From Liolophura sinensis (taxonomy: Eukaryota; Mollusca; Polyplacophora; Chitonida; Chitonidae), in assembly GCF_032854445.1 (NCBI RefSeq), contig NC_088305.1:16371606-16435605 (forward strand): a DNA stretch of 64,000 nucleotides, written 5' to 3'. The translations under genes were made by a program, and so were the position numbers. Below are positions 25,601 to 35,551 of the stretch, in pieces (positions within the stretch are counted from its first letter, which is position 1; the number at the start of each line of letters is the position of its first letter). The notes beneath the pieces were generated by a model that was not told the DNA's origin, did no database searches, and was given only the letters and a program-made list of their open reading frames with translations.

Positions 25601-27104
25601 GTTATCAAATATACAGAACAGGCCAAGTAAAACTGGCTAGCCCAATGGCGGGACTGCTTTATATATGTGGTGTGCTTGGTATTGTAATGAGGGAGCAGTA
25701 GTTCTCTAATCTACCACTGCTTGTATTTGTTTGACATCACCAGCCACTCTGTTATAAGTGAAAAGACTGTATGACCTTCATGTTTGTCAACGTACATATT
25801 TTGTAAATGTGATGAACGAAAAAGATCATGAAGAGGTGAAGGTATTGTTTGCCTACCATCGATGTTAATACAGAAATCCTTTCCAAGACAACATAAAACT
25901 TGATCTGCACATATGTACACCTTGATTGCATTCACAGTTTGAGAATTCTGGGACATATTGTGTGGACATCTAGCATGGTATGATTTCCAAGTATCATCAG
26001 GCATAATTTTCTGAATATTGTAGTTTATTGATTTATTACATAAATTATTCAACGTCAGCTATAGCATTTCTATAATATCCTTATATGTGTCTTTTAAAAT
26101 TTTATGTTTTTTTTTTTTTTATTTTCTTTAATGGTTTAATATTGTCTGTGTGTTTCTGTCTTGATTTTGAATGTCTTCATTCTAACGTGGAAAACCACAA
26201 TTGTTTCCTGGTTCCAACATGTTATTGTCAAGAATATTGCTAATGTGGCTTTGTACCTCCATCAATCATGCTTCCTGGTTCCAACATATTATTGTCGTGA
26301 ATATTGCTAATGTGGCTTTGAACCTCCATCAATCATGCTTCCTGGTTCTAACATATTATTGTCATGAATATTGCTAATGTGGCTTTGAACCTCCATCAAT
26401 CATGCTTCCTGGTTCTAACATATTATTGTCATGAATATTGCTAATGTGGCTTTGAACCTCGATCAATCATGCTTCCTGGTTCCAACATATTATTGTCGTG
26501 AATATTGCTAATGTGGCTTTGAACCTCAATCAATCATTCATTCATTCATTTCATCCCATCACAGTGCTGACCATTGTTGTATAATTAAAATATTCTTGAA
26601 TATGGCATAAAACTCTAATCAAATGAATAAATAAATAAACCATTCATTTGCATTGGCCATCAGGTTATTGGAGAAAGTACCGTCGCTGTTCCCACACATC
26701 TTTACAAGTTGATTGTCGCTGAAAACAACAGCTCAGACCAGAAAGCTGTGGGTGCTTTTGTTGTGCCTAATGAACCACTAGGATTTGACCACAAACTGAC
26801 TGAGTACCAAGTGACCCTGGAGGCTCTGGAAGGGATGACAGGCACGACCTTCCTACCGCTCATCAACCAGACAAAACTTGTGGATCTGTGCACAGTGGAC
26901 ACATGTCAACTTTTGTCAGCCCAAAAGTTTGAACTACACGTTCTTTCAAGTCGACTTCGTAATGCGAAGAATCGTGAAAAACTGGATAAAATCTGGAGTG
27001 AATTGGAGAGCAAAAAGCTTGTTCCAGACACATTCATCACGGAAATCTATGAGAAAAAACGCAAAGAGTTTGAAATCAAGGAAAAGCAGAAATCAGAACT
27101 TTAA
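19514..27104 (+). CDS. EXOG: EXOG: mitochondrial endo/exonuclease (EndoG-like), complete, five exons
   Basis: Coding exons: 19514-19688, 20132-20293, 21841-21983, 24962-25153, 26664-27104. Joined, they give 370 aa (human EXOG is 368 aa), with matching phases and GT-AG junctions. EXOG is a ββα-metal nuclease of the mitochondrial inner membrane that processes DNA 5' ends in mitochondrial base-excision repair. Residues 1-31 are Arg/Ser-rich then hydrophobic, fitting a mitochondrial signal anchor. Residues 89-106 hold HALAYDQARRVPVWVAEHL. The catalytic motif SRGHMAPAG gives His149, equivalent to human His140. NNAGYWNR gives the metal-binding Asn180, equivalent to Asn171. GAFVVPN and the Lys/Glu-rich C-terminal helix typical of EXOG follow. 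It is EXOG rather than EndoG because EndoG has DRGH and lacks the long C-terminal wing. Two intronic arrays are copied from its exon ends. The start is the first ATG after an in-frame TAG at 19505; exon 1 is the least conserved and least certain part. Confidence 0.93.
20132..20293 (+). CDS. EXOG: EXOG exon 2
   Basis: Acceptor 'tttgctag', donor GTGG|GTAAGG. Encodes residues 59-113 including YGVPDRGP and HALAYDQARRVPVWVAEHL, which align with EXOG 'FGFPLTG' and 'HALSYDQAKRVPRWVLEH'. The last 50-odd bases and the donor are the first unit of the 123-bp array that continues into intron 2. Confidence 0.93.
20231..21208 (+). repeat. 123/124-bp array derived from the 3' end of EXOG exon 2 and its splice donor
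   Basis: 'ggtgcctgtgtgggtggctg' begins at 20247, 20371, 20494, 20617, 20740, 20863, 20987 and 21111 (steps 124, 123, 123, 123, 123, 124, 124). Each unit has about 52 bp of exon sequence, then the donor 'gtgggtaagg' (or 'atgggtaagg', 'ctgggtaagg'), then about 71 bp of intron. The first unit is the genuine exon end. The seven downstream copies keep the exon-like sequence and a GTAAGG donor. A 207-codon minus-strand frame across the array is an artefact of the near-multiple-of-three period. Confidence 0.95.
21209..21840. other. EXOG intron 2 remainder
   Basis: AT-rich sequence between the exon-2 array and exon 3, ending in the acceptor 'ttattgtag'. No other feature is seen. Confidence 0.6.
21841..21983 (+). 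CDS. EXOG: EXOG exon 3 (catalytic histidine)
   Basis: Acceptor 'cttattgtag', donor AGCCAG|GTCAGT. Encodes residues 113-160: HRKHSKFKPDPNIPAMFSAQ, then the catalytic GWSRGHMAPAGD motif with His149. Nearly identical in pattern to EXOG 'RKHCKFKPDPNIPPTFSA' and 'GWSRGHMAPAG'. Confidence 0.96.
21903..22450 (+). repeat. 81-bp array derived from the 3' end of EXOG exon 3 and its donor
   Basis: Starting in the real exon, units end at 21983, 22064, 22145, 22226 and about 22311, followed by a longer unit to about 22410 and a partial one. Each keeps recognisable exon words ('gctcagaacaaggatttctt', 'acatggcac', 'acagccag') and most keep a 'cag|gtgggt' or 'cag|gtcagt' donor. The catalytic-histidine region survives in altered form: SRGHMAPAG becomes SWGDMARGS in copies 2-4. 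Copy 1 has an in-frame TAG after eight codons, so reading through from exon 3 terminates at once. Copies 2 and 3 are almost identical, indicating recent expansion. Confidence 0.92.
22494..22570. repeat. Duplicated 'cacatggaactg' block split by a SINE-B scrap
   Basis: 'acacatggaactgggacaga' with 'ctgcttgctgtgttattctt' near 22453 recurs near 22528. The intervening 'ttatctagtgctcctttact' is the family-B SINE segment also seen at 23502. Confidence 0.6.
22581..22803. repeat. 32-bp minisatellite, seven copies
   Basis: 'agggtgaatgcatggaactt' plus 'cggacacttttt' starts at 22581, 22613 and every 32 bp after that. It lies in EXOG intron 3. No exon similarity is seen. Confidence 0.93.
23385..23625 (-). 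mobile_element. SINE family B, minus-strand copy
   Basis: Runs from the tRNA-like head near 23625 ('ctccccgacggctcagtggg', 'aagatcaatcctaggg') to the tail complement 'gtttaacgccatacttatca' at 23400. It carries 'acggatttccactgttcttt', shared with 1-302 and 42928-43292. It lies in EXOG intron 3. Confidence 0.7.
23877..23918 (+). mobile_element. SINE family A tail remnant
   Basis: 'tgtaaaacaccaatcaaata' followed by (AATA)n is the family-A 3' end without the body. Confidence 0.6.
24962..25153 (+). CDS. EXOG: EXOG exon 4 (metal-binding asparagine)
   Basis: Acceptor 'atattttctag', donor GAG|GTATGT, 64 codons in phase 0. Encodes AAMNSTFYLTNVVPQ, then YENNAGYWNR with Asn180, and FTGPLFLPNV, equivalent to 'VSGPLTLPQT' in EXOG. 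Confidence 0.96.
25222..25280 (+). mobile_element. SINE family A tail remnant
   Basis: 'gggataaaacaccaattaag' followed by an A-rich AATAAATAAATAA tail. The sequence to about 25610 holds further diverged SINE-like words ('agggttcaaatccagcc' near 25320, 'tttaccccaggctttcc'). Confidence 0.5.
26204..26530. repeat. 67-bp minisatellite, five copies, EXOG intron 4
   Basis: 'cttcctggttccaacatatt' starts near 26204, 26271, 26338, 26405 and 26472. Copies are over 90% alike by eye. It ends about 130 bp before exon 5 but shows no similarity to that exon. Confidence 0.92.
26583..26640 (+). mobile_element. SINE family A tail remnant
   Basis: 'atattcttgaatatggcata' plus 'aaactctaatcaaatgaata' matches the family-A 3' end. 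It lies only 24 bp before EXOG exon 5. Confidence 0.6.
26664..27104 (+). CDS. EXOG: EXOG exon 5 (C-terminal part, stop)
   Basis: Acceptor 'ggccatcag', 146 codons then TAA at 27102. Encodes VIGESTVAVPTHLYKLIVAE, then GAFVVPNEPLGF, LTEYQVTLEALE and VDTCQLL, each with a clear EXOG counterpart. It ends in a charged helix (YEKKRKEFEIKEKQK) typical of the EXOG C-terminal wing. This exon is longest and most diagnostic against EndoG. Confidence 0.96.
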   Translation, partial: VIGESTVAVPTHLYKLIVAENNSSDQKAVGAFVVPNEPLGFDHKLTEYQVTLEALEGMTGTTFLPLINQTKLVDLCTVDTCQLLSAQKFELHVLSSRLRNAKNREKLDKIWSELESKKLVPDTFITEIYEKKRKEFEIKEKQKSEL

Positions 27105-27949
27105 AAATGTAAAATCGTCTGAAGTAGGGACCTTACCTGACCAAATATGGGGGATACATGTAATGCATGTACAATATTAATATTGTTTTGAAAGTCATTA
27201 CCGCGAAGAAATATCAGGATATATAGGGTTGACTAAGTTGCAGATTTTGCCCAATTTTGCGTTGAGTTCTGTTGATATTAGAATTTATGTGTTTTGAGGT
27301 TTAATTTTGTGCGAGTTATGATGGTATCTTACTCGAAAAGCACCCAAAGTAAGATTTTATGACATTTCTTTGCCTATAAAAATGCACTTTATCAGGGCAC
27401 AGTTTTAGGAGATTTTACTCATGTACATGTTATATTGTTAATATACTAGTATATAAATGGCATATATTTTAATCTGTTACTGTCCTGTGGGTAAAAGATA
27501 TAGTCAGACAAGGCAGGTAATCCAAAATGGCTGCCATAGCAGAAGTATTTCTTTTCACAGCTATGATAGGAACTTGATCAGGCATTTGGAGATATATTTA
27601 CTAAATGGGAACAAACTCTTTCATAAGCAACAGCACACAACTTTATCATTGTGAATGGTATTTTTTTCAGAATGGTGGCACCTGGTGGCTATGTTTTATA
27701 TATCTTTTGGAAAGTATTTCACAAACCATTTTAGATGTACATGTATCTCACCAAATTTTGCCAGTATCTCATACACTTTTAAGTTATTGTGCGCAGATGT
27801 GCGATAATGTGGAAGCATTCATTTCACTTTTATTTTATCACAGTAAACGGTGTTACTATGTCGTAAACTACATTTTTATTACTATTTTAAACTACGTAAA
27901 CTACTATTTTATTTCATCACTGTGTTATTTTGAAGTGTTATTTAGGAGA
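27105..27949. other. Probable EXOG 3' UTR and spacer
   Basis: No coding similarity. No canonical AATAAA is seen close to the stop. The SINE beginning at 27950 carries AATAAA motifs and could supply one, which is speculation. Confidence 0.35.
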
Positions 27950-28190
27950 CCTCCGTGGCTCAGTCGGTAATGACCCAGGAGCGTCTCACCAATGCGGTCA
28001 CTGTGAGTTCAGCTTATGCTGGCTTCCTCTCCAGCCGTAAGTGGGAAGGTCTGCCAGCAACCTGCGGATGGTCGTGGGTTTTCCCCGGGCTGTGTCCGGT
28101 TTCCACCCACCATAATGCTGGCCGCCGTCATATAAGTGAAATATTCTTGTGTACGGCATAAAACACCAATCAAGTAAATAAATAAATATG
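27950..28190 (+). mobile_element. SINE family A, near full length
   Basis: Head 'gacctccgtggctcagtcgg', then 'caatgcggtcactgtgagtt' (B-box region), 'acctgcggatggtcgtgggt', 'caccataatgctggccgccg', and the end 'gtacggcataaaacaccaat' with an AATAAATAAA tail. A few head bases are missing between the A-box and 'taatgacccagg'. Confidence 0.85.
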
Positions 28191-29552
28191 AAGTGGTATT
28201 TACTCTAATTGTTAAAATTTGTTTTAATGTCAGTTCTATATTGTCAGTATATTAGTTTCCAAAAGGCCCGGTCAGCCTAGAGCTTGGGGTACCTATATGT
28301 TGGGATTTTTAACCCTCATGTTGTTTTAGCTAGCTGTAAGTGTAAATGTGACTGGGCGCTAAATGTATGTCAGACCATATTTCTCAGGGTACATCAAACA
28401 GTTGTGTTTTATTTCTTAATATGCAGCAGTGGCGTAAAACACCAAACAAATAAATAATATGCAGCTTAAGAGATATCCTATCTTATAAAAGTACAGAAAA
28501 GTTTCACAGCTTTCTACGTGGAGCCCCAGTTACCAGTCTGGAAATTGTGAAGCACATATATATATAGCTTACAATCTGACAGTGGTGATGTCAACGGGGA
28601 TAGCTGTCAAAAAAAACTTTTCCAGGGGAAGAGTCTAAATGTGCTACCGTAAAGTTGTGCGGCCCTAAGAGTAATTTCATTGATGATGTCATTTCTGAAA
28701 AATTGACGATCATTGAAGCAAAATGTGCATAAAATGAGGTGTTATTAGAAGAGATAAAATATGCCTCAGAAATGGTTTTATTTTTAAGAATTTATTTTGG
28801 TTATAACTCTTTCCCTTTGCCATACAACCATAGTCTTTCTTTTACAGTACCTTTTTCATTTTTATTTTAACCATTTTATCCATGCATTCCCAAGTAACAA
28901 CATTCATTGTGTTTTTTGTCATACCTCTACATTCCATCACTCAATCAGTCAGCATTGGGCAGGGAAAGTTTATGACATTCTTACCAAAGGTCGGTGGCTT
29001 TCTCTGGACTCTTCAGTTTTCTCCCCCACAAAACTACCCATTATAGTATGGGTGCAAATATGTTGTGTAAGGAATAAGGAAACGAATGAATCAAGATGGC
29101 TGATCAATCAGCCTCAGTCTCAGTATCCTTCTGATAATCGTGGCATCTTTATTTGGTATTTTGTCCAAACCTCATCAAGATGGTCAATTTGTGAACTTTT
29201 TAGTTTTATCAGGGGTATTGTACTTTTGCTGCTACTCATATTCTTCACAGGTAAAATGGTTACCAATTAAATTGTACATTAAGTCATTTACAAAGCTAGT
29301 TATGCTTGCATTTGGTTCCAAATATAGAGCTACGACAATGTGCATGCATGGTGTTTCGGAGTTAATTGTACCTGTAATTCCCCACTTTGAGCCGTTAAGT
29401 CCACGAGGGCAGAGTCTAATTGACCGTCGCAGAATATCCCAGTAGATCTTGACGGGTGTGTGAGATTATGAGTTGTGACACAGTCACTTGACTATGGCTT
29501 GACTATGTGAATTTTTATTCAGGAGGTTGCCAAGCACTTGCTGAAATGCGGT
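28191..29552. other. Intergenic, no gene seen
   Basis: Only a family-A SINE tail scrap at 28424-28460 ('gtggcgtaaaacaccaaaca'). The 157-codon frame at 28797 is T-rich and resembles no protein I know. Confidence 0.4.
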
Positions 29553-29750
29553 GGCGTTCTGTTCCACCCACAAACTTGGCCGCCAACATGCAAGTGAAAT
29601 ATTTTTGAGAGTGGTATAAAACATCACTGAAATAAAGAAGTCACTTTTAAGCTACATGAAGGGCCTCCGTGGCTCAGTTGGTTAGCGTGCAAGAGCAGTG
29701 TAATGACCCAGGAGCTTCTCACCAATGTGGTCGCTGTGAGTTCAAGTCCA
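29553..29750 (+). mobile_element. SINE family A: tail fragment followed by a separate head fragment
   Basis: 29553-29640 is the family-A 3' end ('ttggccgccaacatgcaagt', 'ggtataaaacatcactgaaa'). 29657-29750 is a 3'-truncated head ('gggcctccgtggctcagttg', 'tcgctgtgagttcaagtcca') with well-preserved A and B boxes. Confidence 0.75.
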
Positions 29751-30012
29751 AAAACATTTAAAAAGCACAAAAAAGCTTCTCTGCCCTTCCTTGGGGTGTA
29801 AAAATGGCTTTAAGCTTAAGTTTCCCCGAGGGCCCAGCATCGGTCCAGATTAAATCAATACAACTCTGTAGGCCCCTTGTTCCCAGTGTAAGTTCATCCA
29901 TGATGTTATTTTCTGACCATTGACGGACTTGAACAAATGCCTGGTTTGTCCAAGGAATGAAAGACAAGAATAGATGTATTAACCACAAAGCCACAATGTG
30001 ACAGGCATGGTG

Positions 30013-30340
30013 TCTACATAGACAACTGTGTTTTGCAAGTACACATCCAGAGTGTCTGCACAGATAACTGTGATTTGGACACACACATAAGACAGTCTGC
30101 ACACACAATTGTGATTTGGACAAACACATACAGCGAGTCTGCACAGACAACTGTGTTTTGGAGGTACACATACAAAAGTCACCACAGACAACTGTGTTTT
30201 GGATGTACACATATAAGAGTCTGCACAGACAACTGTGTTGGACATACACATATAAGAATCACCACAGACAACTGTTTTGGATGTACATGTAAAAGGAGTC
30301 TACAAACAACTGTGTTTTGGACATACATGTACAGAAGAGT
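30013..30340. repeat. 39-42-bp minisatellite, eight copies
   Basis: 'cagacaactgtgttttggac' recurs near 30020, 30062, 30104, 30146, 30187, 30227, 30266 and 30306. Period varies between 39 and 42. Frames on both strands (Cys/Thr-rich) follow from the repeat. Confidence 0.88.
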
Positions 30341-31083
30341 CTAGAAATGTGACATACATTTCAGACATGCATGTAGAAAGGCAGCAGACTGCTAAGACAA
30401 CTTAGCATGTAACTGCTCTAAGACAATCTAGTTTAAGCAATTTATTCAGTTTTTCTTGCATATTTTTTTATTCATTTTTTTTTTTACTGGCATATACACA
30501 CACATGCTTACAGAGATATTTTACACAGCAGAATGCAGGTTTTATCACCAAGTATATATTTAAACTATTAGCAAACTTAGGTCTGATTATTGTTCTAACA
30601 ATGACAAACGTTGACAAGACTTCTGGGAATCAGAATTTGTTCGTAACACAAGATTATTCCAAATAACCGAGCAATCCAGAATCTTTAAAGAAGTTGACAC
30701 CTTTTTAACAACTGCAGGACATTCCTGAATACAGACCGTTAGTCATAACAGAGTTAAAAGATAATAATAAATAAGTAAAGGAATCGTTATGTAAATTTCA
30801 AATGTGAAATGAGTTTTTGATGCCCAATACAAAGATACTGGCCTGCATTAGGACTGAAGGTTGGTGTAACATTTCAAATTTATGTGAAGATGCCTGGACT
30901 TTGTAGGATTTGCGGGATTTCTTTTATTTATATAATTTTGCCAATTGGTTGCAAGAAAACTATGTGCTTCCATTAAATACAAGACTTGTGTAAAACCAAA
31001 CATTGAAAAATTAGCCTTTCTGGTATTGGTGACACTAATCAAGCAAATAAATACTCTTGATGGCAAGGGAGGACACCAAGCAG
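30341..31083. other. Intergenic, no gene seen
   Basis: AT-rich. No gene or clear repeat. Confidence 0.4.
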
Positions 31084-31201
31084 ACCTCGATGGAAACCCA
31101 AGACCATCCACAGGTTGCTGACAGACTTTCCCACGTATGGCCAGAGAGAGAGAGAGAGCCAGCATGAGCTGGCATGCTAACCCCCTCAACTATGGATGCC
31201 C
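31084..31201 (-). mobile_element. SINE family A fragment, minus strand
   Basis: 'ggaaacccaagaccatccac', 'tttcccacgtatggccagag' and 'ccagcatgagctggcatgc' match the complement of the family-A head and middle. A GA-run replaces part of the body. Tandem 'gtactagcgtgtgattaagc' words follow to 31300. Confidence 0.6.
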
Positions 31202-32189
31202 TTCTGGTACTAGCGTGTGATTAAGCACCACACAATCAAACAAATACATACTCGTGATGGCGTGTCTGGTACTACCGAATGATCAAACACCAATCAGATA
31301 ATTGTTGCATAGCCTATTGACTATTTGTGTCATGAGCTCTAATAAAATGTTTTCTTTCTACCATACATGCAGCTACATTTCAGTGATTTTCTGCAAACAT
31401 CACAGTTATAACACCTGTTTGGAAATAACATAAGGCATACTGACAGACATTTATGAACTAACCCAGCCCTGGAAACAAGGGACACAACTCTAGTCACATT
31501 GGTCCTTGCAATCCTGCATGTCTCTCCCTATAAAATTACTTGAATACATCATAATGCCTGCTGTAAAAATTATAAAAATATCCAAGCAAAGGCAGAGGCA
31601 TGTATTAAGTCTAAACTGCTCCCATGTTCATCCTTAATTTGGATGCCTCGTAAAAGACAACCTGGCCTTTTGAATACAAATTACACCAATTTTTTTATAA
31701 AACAAAACAACTATAGGCCAAGCCTATTTTCTCCACCAGGTTAAATTGAAGAAGAAAGGTTAAATTGAAGAAGAAAGCAAATTTGTTCATTTTCTGAAGA
31801 TATTAGAATGATCACAATTACTTGTTAACTATATTAAAGTTAACATGCACAAAGTAGCTAACATGAACAGTCTATATACTGTATTTCAACAAAATTTTAA
31901 CAATTTTTAAGTTAAAATATTTTGCTGCATTCAAATAATCATCAAATAAGTTTGATGTCTAATCAGAAAGGTTATTTCTAGGGCCTTAGATATGCTTCTG
32001 TAAGTACATTTTACATACCAAGCTTTAGTGCTTTTAACATACCAAGCTTTAGTGCTTTTAACATACCAAGCTTTAGGTGAAATACATCATTTTACATACA
32101 ACTGCATGTGAAAAGCTACATATAAATATACTGAAAACTCAATTATTCTGATCATAGAATGTGTTTAAGTTTTTTTTTGTTCTTTCAGT
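31202..32189. other. Intergenic, short tandem duplications only
   Basis: AT-rich. Two 20-bp copies of 'ggttaaattgaagaagaaag' at 31740, and three 24-bp copies of 'accaagctttagtgctttta' near 32018-32075. Confidence 0.5.
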
Positions 32190-32430
32190 TATTTATTTAT
32201 TCATTTGACTGGTGTTTTACGCAGTATTCAAGAATATTTCACTTACACGACGGCGGCCAGTGGAAGAACCCTGGCAGAATCTGGGGGAAACCCATGACCA
32301 TCCGCAGGTTGTTGACAGACCTTTCCACTTACAGCCAAAGAGGAAGCCAGTATGAGCTGAACTTGAAATCAGAGCGACCACATTGGTGAGAGACTCCTGG
32401 GTCATTACGCTGCACTAGCGTGCTAATTTT
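32190..32430 (-). mobile_element. SINE family A, near full length, minus strand
   Basis: Begins 'tatttattcatttgactggt', runs through 'cttacacgacggcggccagt', 'catgaccatccgcaggttgt' and 'gagagactcctgggtcatta', and ends near the A-box at 'cactagcgtgctaat'. Confidence 0.8.
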
Positions 32431-35400
32431 GTTTGAGACCAAGTTCTAAATAATGGGGCATATATCACTATGTGTTCAGATGATTTTTAAACAGCAAAAA
32501 TGACTGAAGTTTTTGAAACAACTGTTAAAAAAAGTTTTTAATGTTTATTTAAGTACATTGCTATTTGGTTAGCAGAGTAGTGGAGACAGAATTGAATTCG
32601 TATAAGTTTTTGTTGTGAAAACATTTCGCTATAAAGTCAGCATATTAATTTGCTGTCTAAATTTGAAACAAAGTTTAATGTAATTTGATAGAGTATTATT
32701 GTTAAAACAGAGATACAGAGCAATCATACACTGCTGAACATCAAAATAAAGCCCTAAATTTAATGTGCCTTCACTGAGAACTACTTTGGAATAAACGCAG
32801 ACAAAAAAACAAACAACTGAATTAACCCATAACGTAGAATTTTAAACACTTAAATTAAGCAAACCAATTAACTATAGTAAGTGCATCCGGTACGTTTGAA
32901 AAATTCACTGGCACCTGTGTCTCAATAGTGAAAAGTCATGAAAAACAACTAGAACAATTTTGCACAAGTATAGTGTATAATTAAATACTGCAAATGCTAT
33001 CAAGAACACAACAAATCACTGAATATGTAATCAAAAACTAAGCTAAGAGAAACACTAAGACAGCCAAGTGGTATGGTGTAAAACCGGTGTATACGTGTAG
33101 AATTAAGTTAAACAAACTCCAATGTTCAATTTAATTTGATCGACTTGACTGATCGATTTGTGTTTTAATACATGTTTTGAAACTTTGCATTGACTGACAC
33201 AATGCACTGACATCATATACATGAAGTCATTTTATTTAATTACCGGACTGATCTAGTTACCCTCATTCACAGTTTACATCCCATATACATGTACCAGTTT
33301 ATTTCCTCATACTTCACAGAGCATATGTATCACATGTAATTCTGCAGTAATGATCTAGTAGCCAATGTACTTGTACTGTAACAATACATGATCAAATATA
33401 TTTGACTCTATGCCTGACCTGTAACATAGTACACATTCACAACATTAATTATATCAGAAAATTGGAAAATTTACTAATTATGTACGAGGTACATGTAGCT
33501 TGCTTGTAAATGAATACACAATGGGTATACAGGTACTAGTATGTTGTTGGCCGTAACCCAACCAACCCTCCAAGCAAAATCCCAGCTTTAAAGTTATTAC
33601 AATTTTGACAGAAATTGTGCTTCTAAAAAAATTTCCCACAATGTTAATGTCTTAAAACCCACCGTCTTGTTCAGTGGGCAGAATTAACAAAAAAGAATTC
33701 TCTATAGATCAACCCTATATTGTCTGACATGGTCCCATCATGCCCAACACAGAATTTTTTGAGAATACCCTAAGTTGTAGTGCCATTCCAAACAGTGCTT
33801 AAAGCCCATGGGTTGGTTTCGTGTAGTTGTACATGAAAGCCACACACTGGAGTCAGACCCTCCACACAAAGCCATTCAAGTTATCACTCTGCTTTCTCAG
33901 AACTGTAGCCTAAATGTCTGCTTTCCACACAATGACAAACTGTGGCCTCCAATGTAGCAGTATCCTGAGCATGTTAAAATTATTGATAGTAAAACTTTGA
34001 ACTCGATACAATGAATAAAGGGGTATCACCAGATCATAACTGTTACATATTTATCTTTACTTTTCCTTCATTAAACTCGGGATTTGTACCATAAAATGAC
34101 CGTACTTCACACACATTTTTTTGTAAGATTGCTATTTTTACTTTTAATTTTCCATTAGCCATTGTTACACAAACCATGAGGAGTTCTTCAGGCTGACTAC
34201 AAGGATTTTCAAGCATTCATCTTTATCCAGACAATTGTGGCCAGATGTTCCAGTGATGATAACATATTGCCCCATTGATAAATTAATATCTTCAGACTCA
34301 AGCATACTCAGCTGTCACAGGGAGAATTTCTGACTGGTAGATCTAATTGATTTGTCAACCATCAGACACTCTGGGGTGATAACCTGCGCCGATTAGTCTG
34401 GGCCCAGTTATGTACTCATAACTAAGGTATGCATCGTCATGGCAATAACATGTAGGTGTACATAGTGGCTGCTCATGGAAAAACTGCTCTTTAAAAAGAA
34501 AAAAACCCCACAGTTTGCACCTGTTTTGATTGCCATAGACAGGGAAGATGTAATTAACTTTGACACGGTGCATGTTTTTGTTGAAGATTTCATTTACATT
34601 TTATGTTGCCATGTTCACAATGTGCAAATATGGGGCAAACAAAACATGCCATAAGTTACCTCCTTTTCCCTTTCCAAACAAAAAAGAACAACACTTAATT
34701 TTGTTATTATTTAACCACTGTTCACAAGACACATACAAACAGCTTGACAAGAAACTCAACCTAATTCTGGAATGAGTTATGTTTTGCAGGCCAACTCTTG
34801 CCTCTGTCATTTTTATGCACGCTTAACACTAGTACTGTACAATCACAAACACTGGTATATATACATGTACAGGCACAGGCTTGTTCCAACATGCAAATGA
34901 CTTACACAATATTATCAACACAAATCTCTTTAATTTTCAAATATTTCATTAGTTTAAAGCCTTAATAACATACATGTAGTTCTAACAGTGTTTGGTTTGG
35001 GAGTGATCTCCCTTGCTGTGAGTATTTCACGGGGATACGTCTAAACATGCTTGACAGTCAGGGTAGACAACGCACAAACTAGACTATTATGTCTAATCTA
35101 TTGTTACCATACTTTTTGACCTATATATACACCCCATGTTTTTTTTGTTGATAACAACGGGTAATATTTTACAATTTACGATTGTGCCTTACACTTGGTT
35201 CATGATCACGAGACAATATTTTTTCATCACTGTTTAAAAATTCACCACTAAAGTCCACACACCACTAATCCTTTACAACTACAATGACATCACGACTACA
35301 GATGACTAAACAGGTTTTAACCCATATATGAGCACGTAAATGAAAATGTATGGAATTGGTCAAACAATCACTTGTGAACTGTCGCTGCCAATTACTCTAG

Positions 35401-35551
35401 CCACCAGCTCATGGCACACTCAGTTAATCAATAAGGTAATTACAATGATCGGGCTAAGAGACCAGCCTCTGATCTTCTGTGTAGTATATATGTTCATTAA
35501 TAAGAAGGAATGGAATTTCAAGAATCAAATATTACAGTCTTGCTATGGAGT
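32431..35551. other. AT-rich region downstream of GDI; may hold its 3' UTR
   Basis: No coding similarity on either strand. If GDI has a long 3' UTR it would extend leftward from 35551. Several TTTATT words (AATAAA on the minus strand) exist, for example near 33230 and 33297, but none can be assigned. Confidence 0.35.
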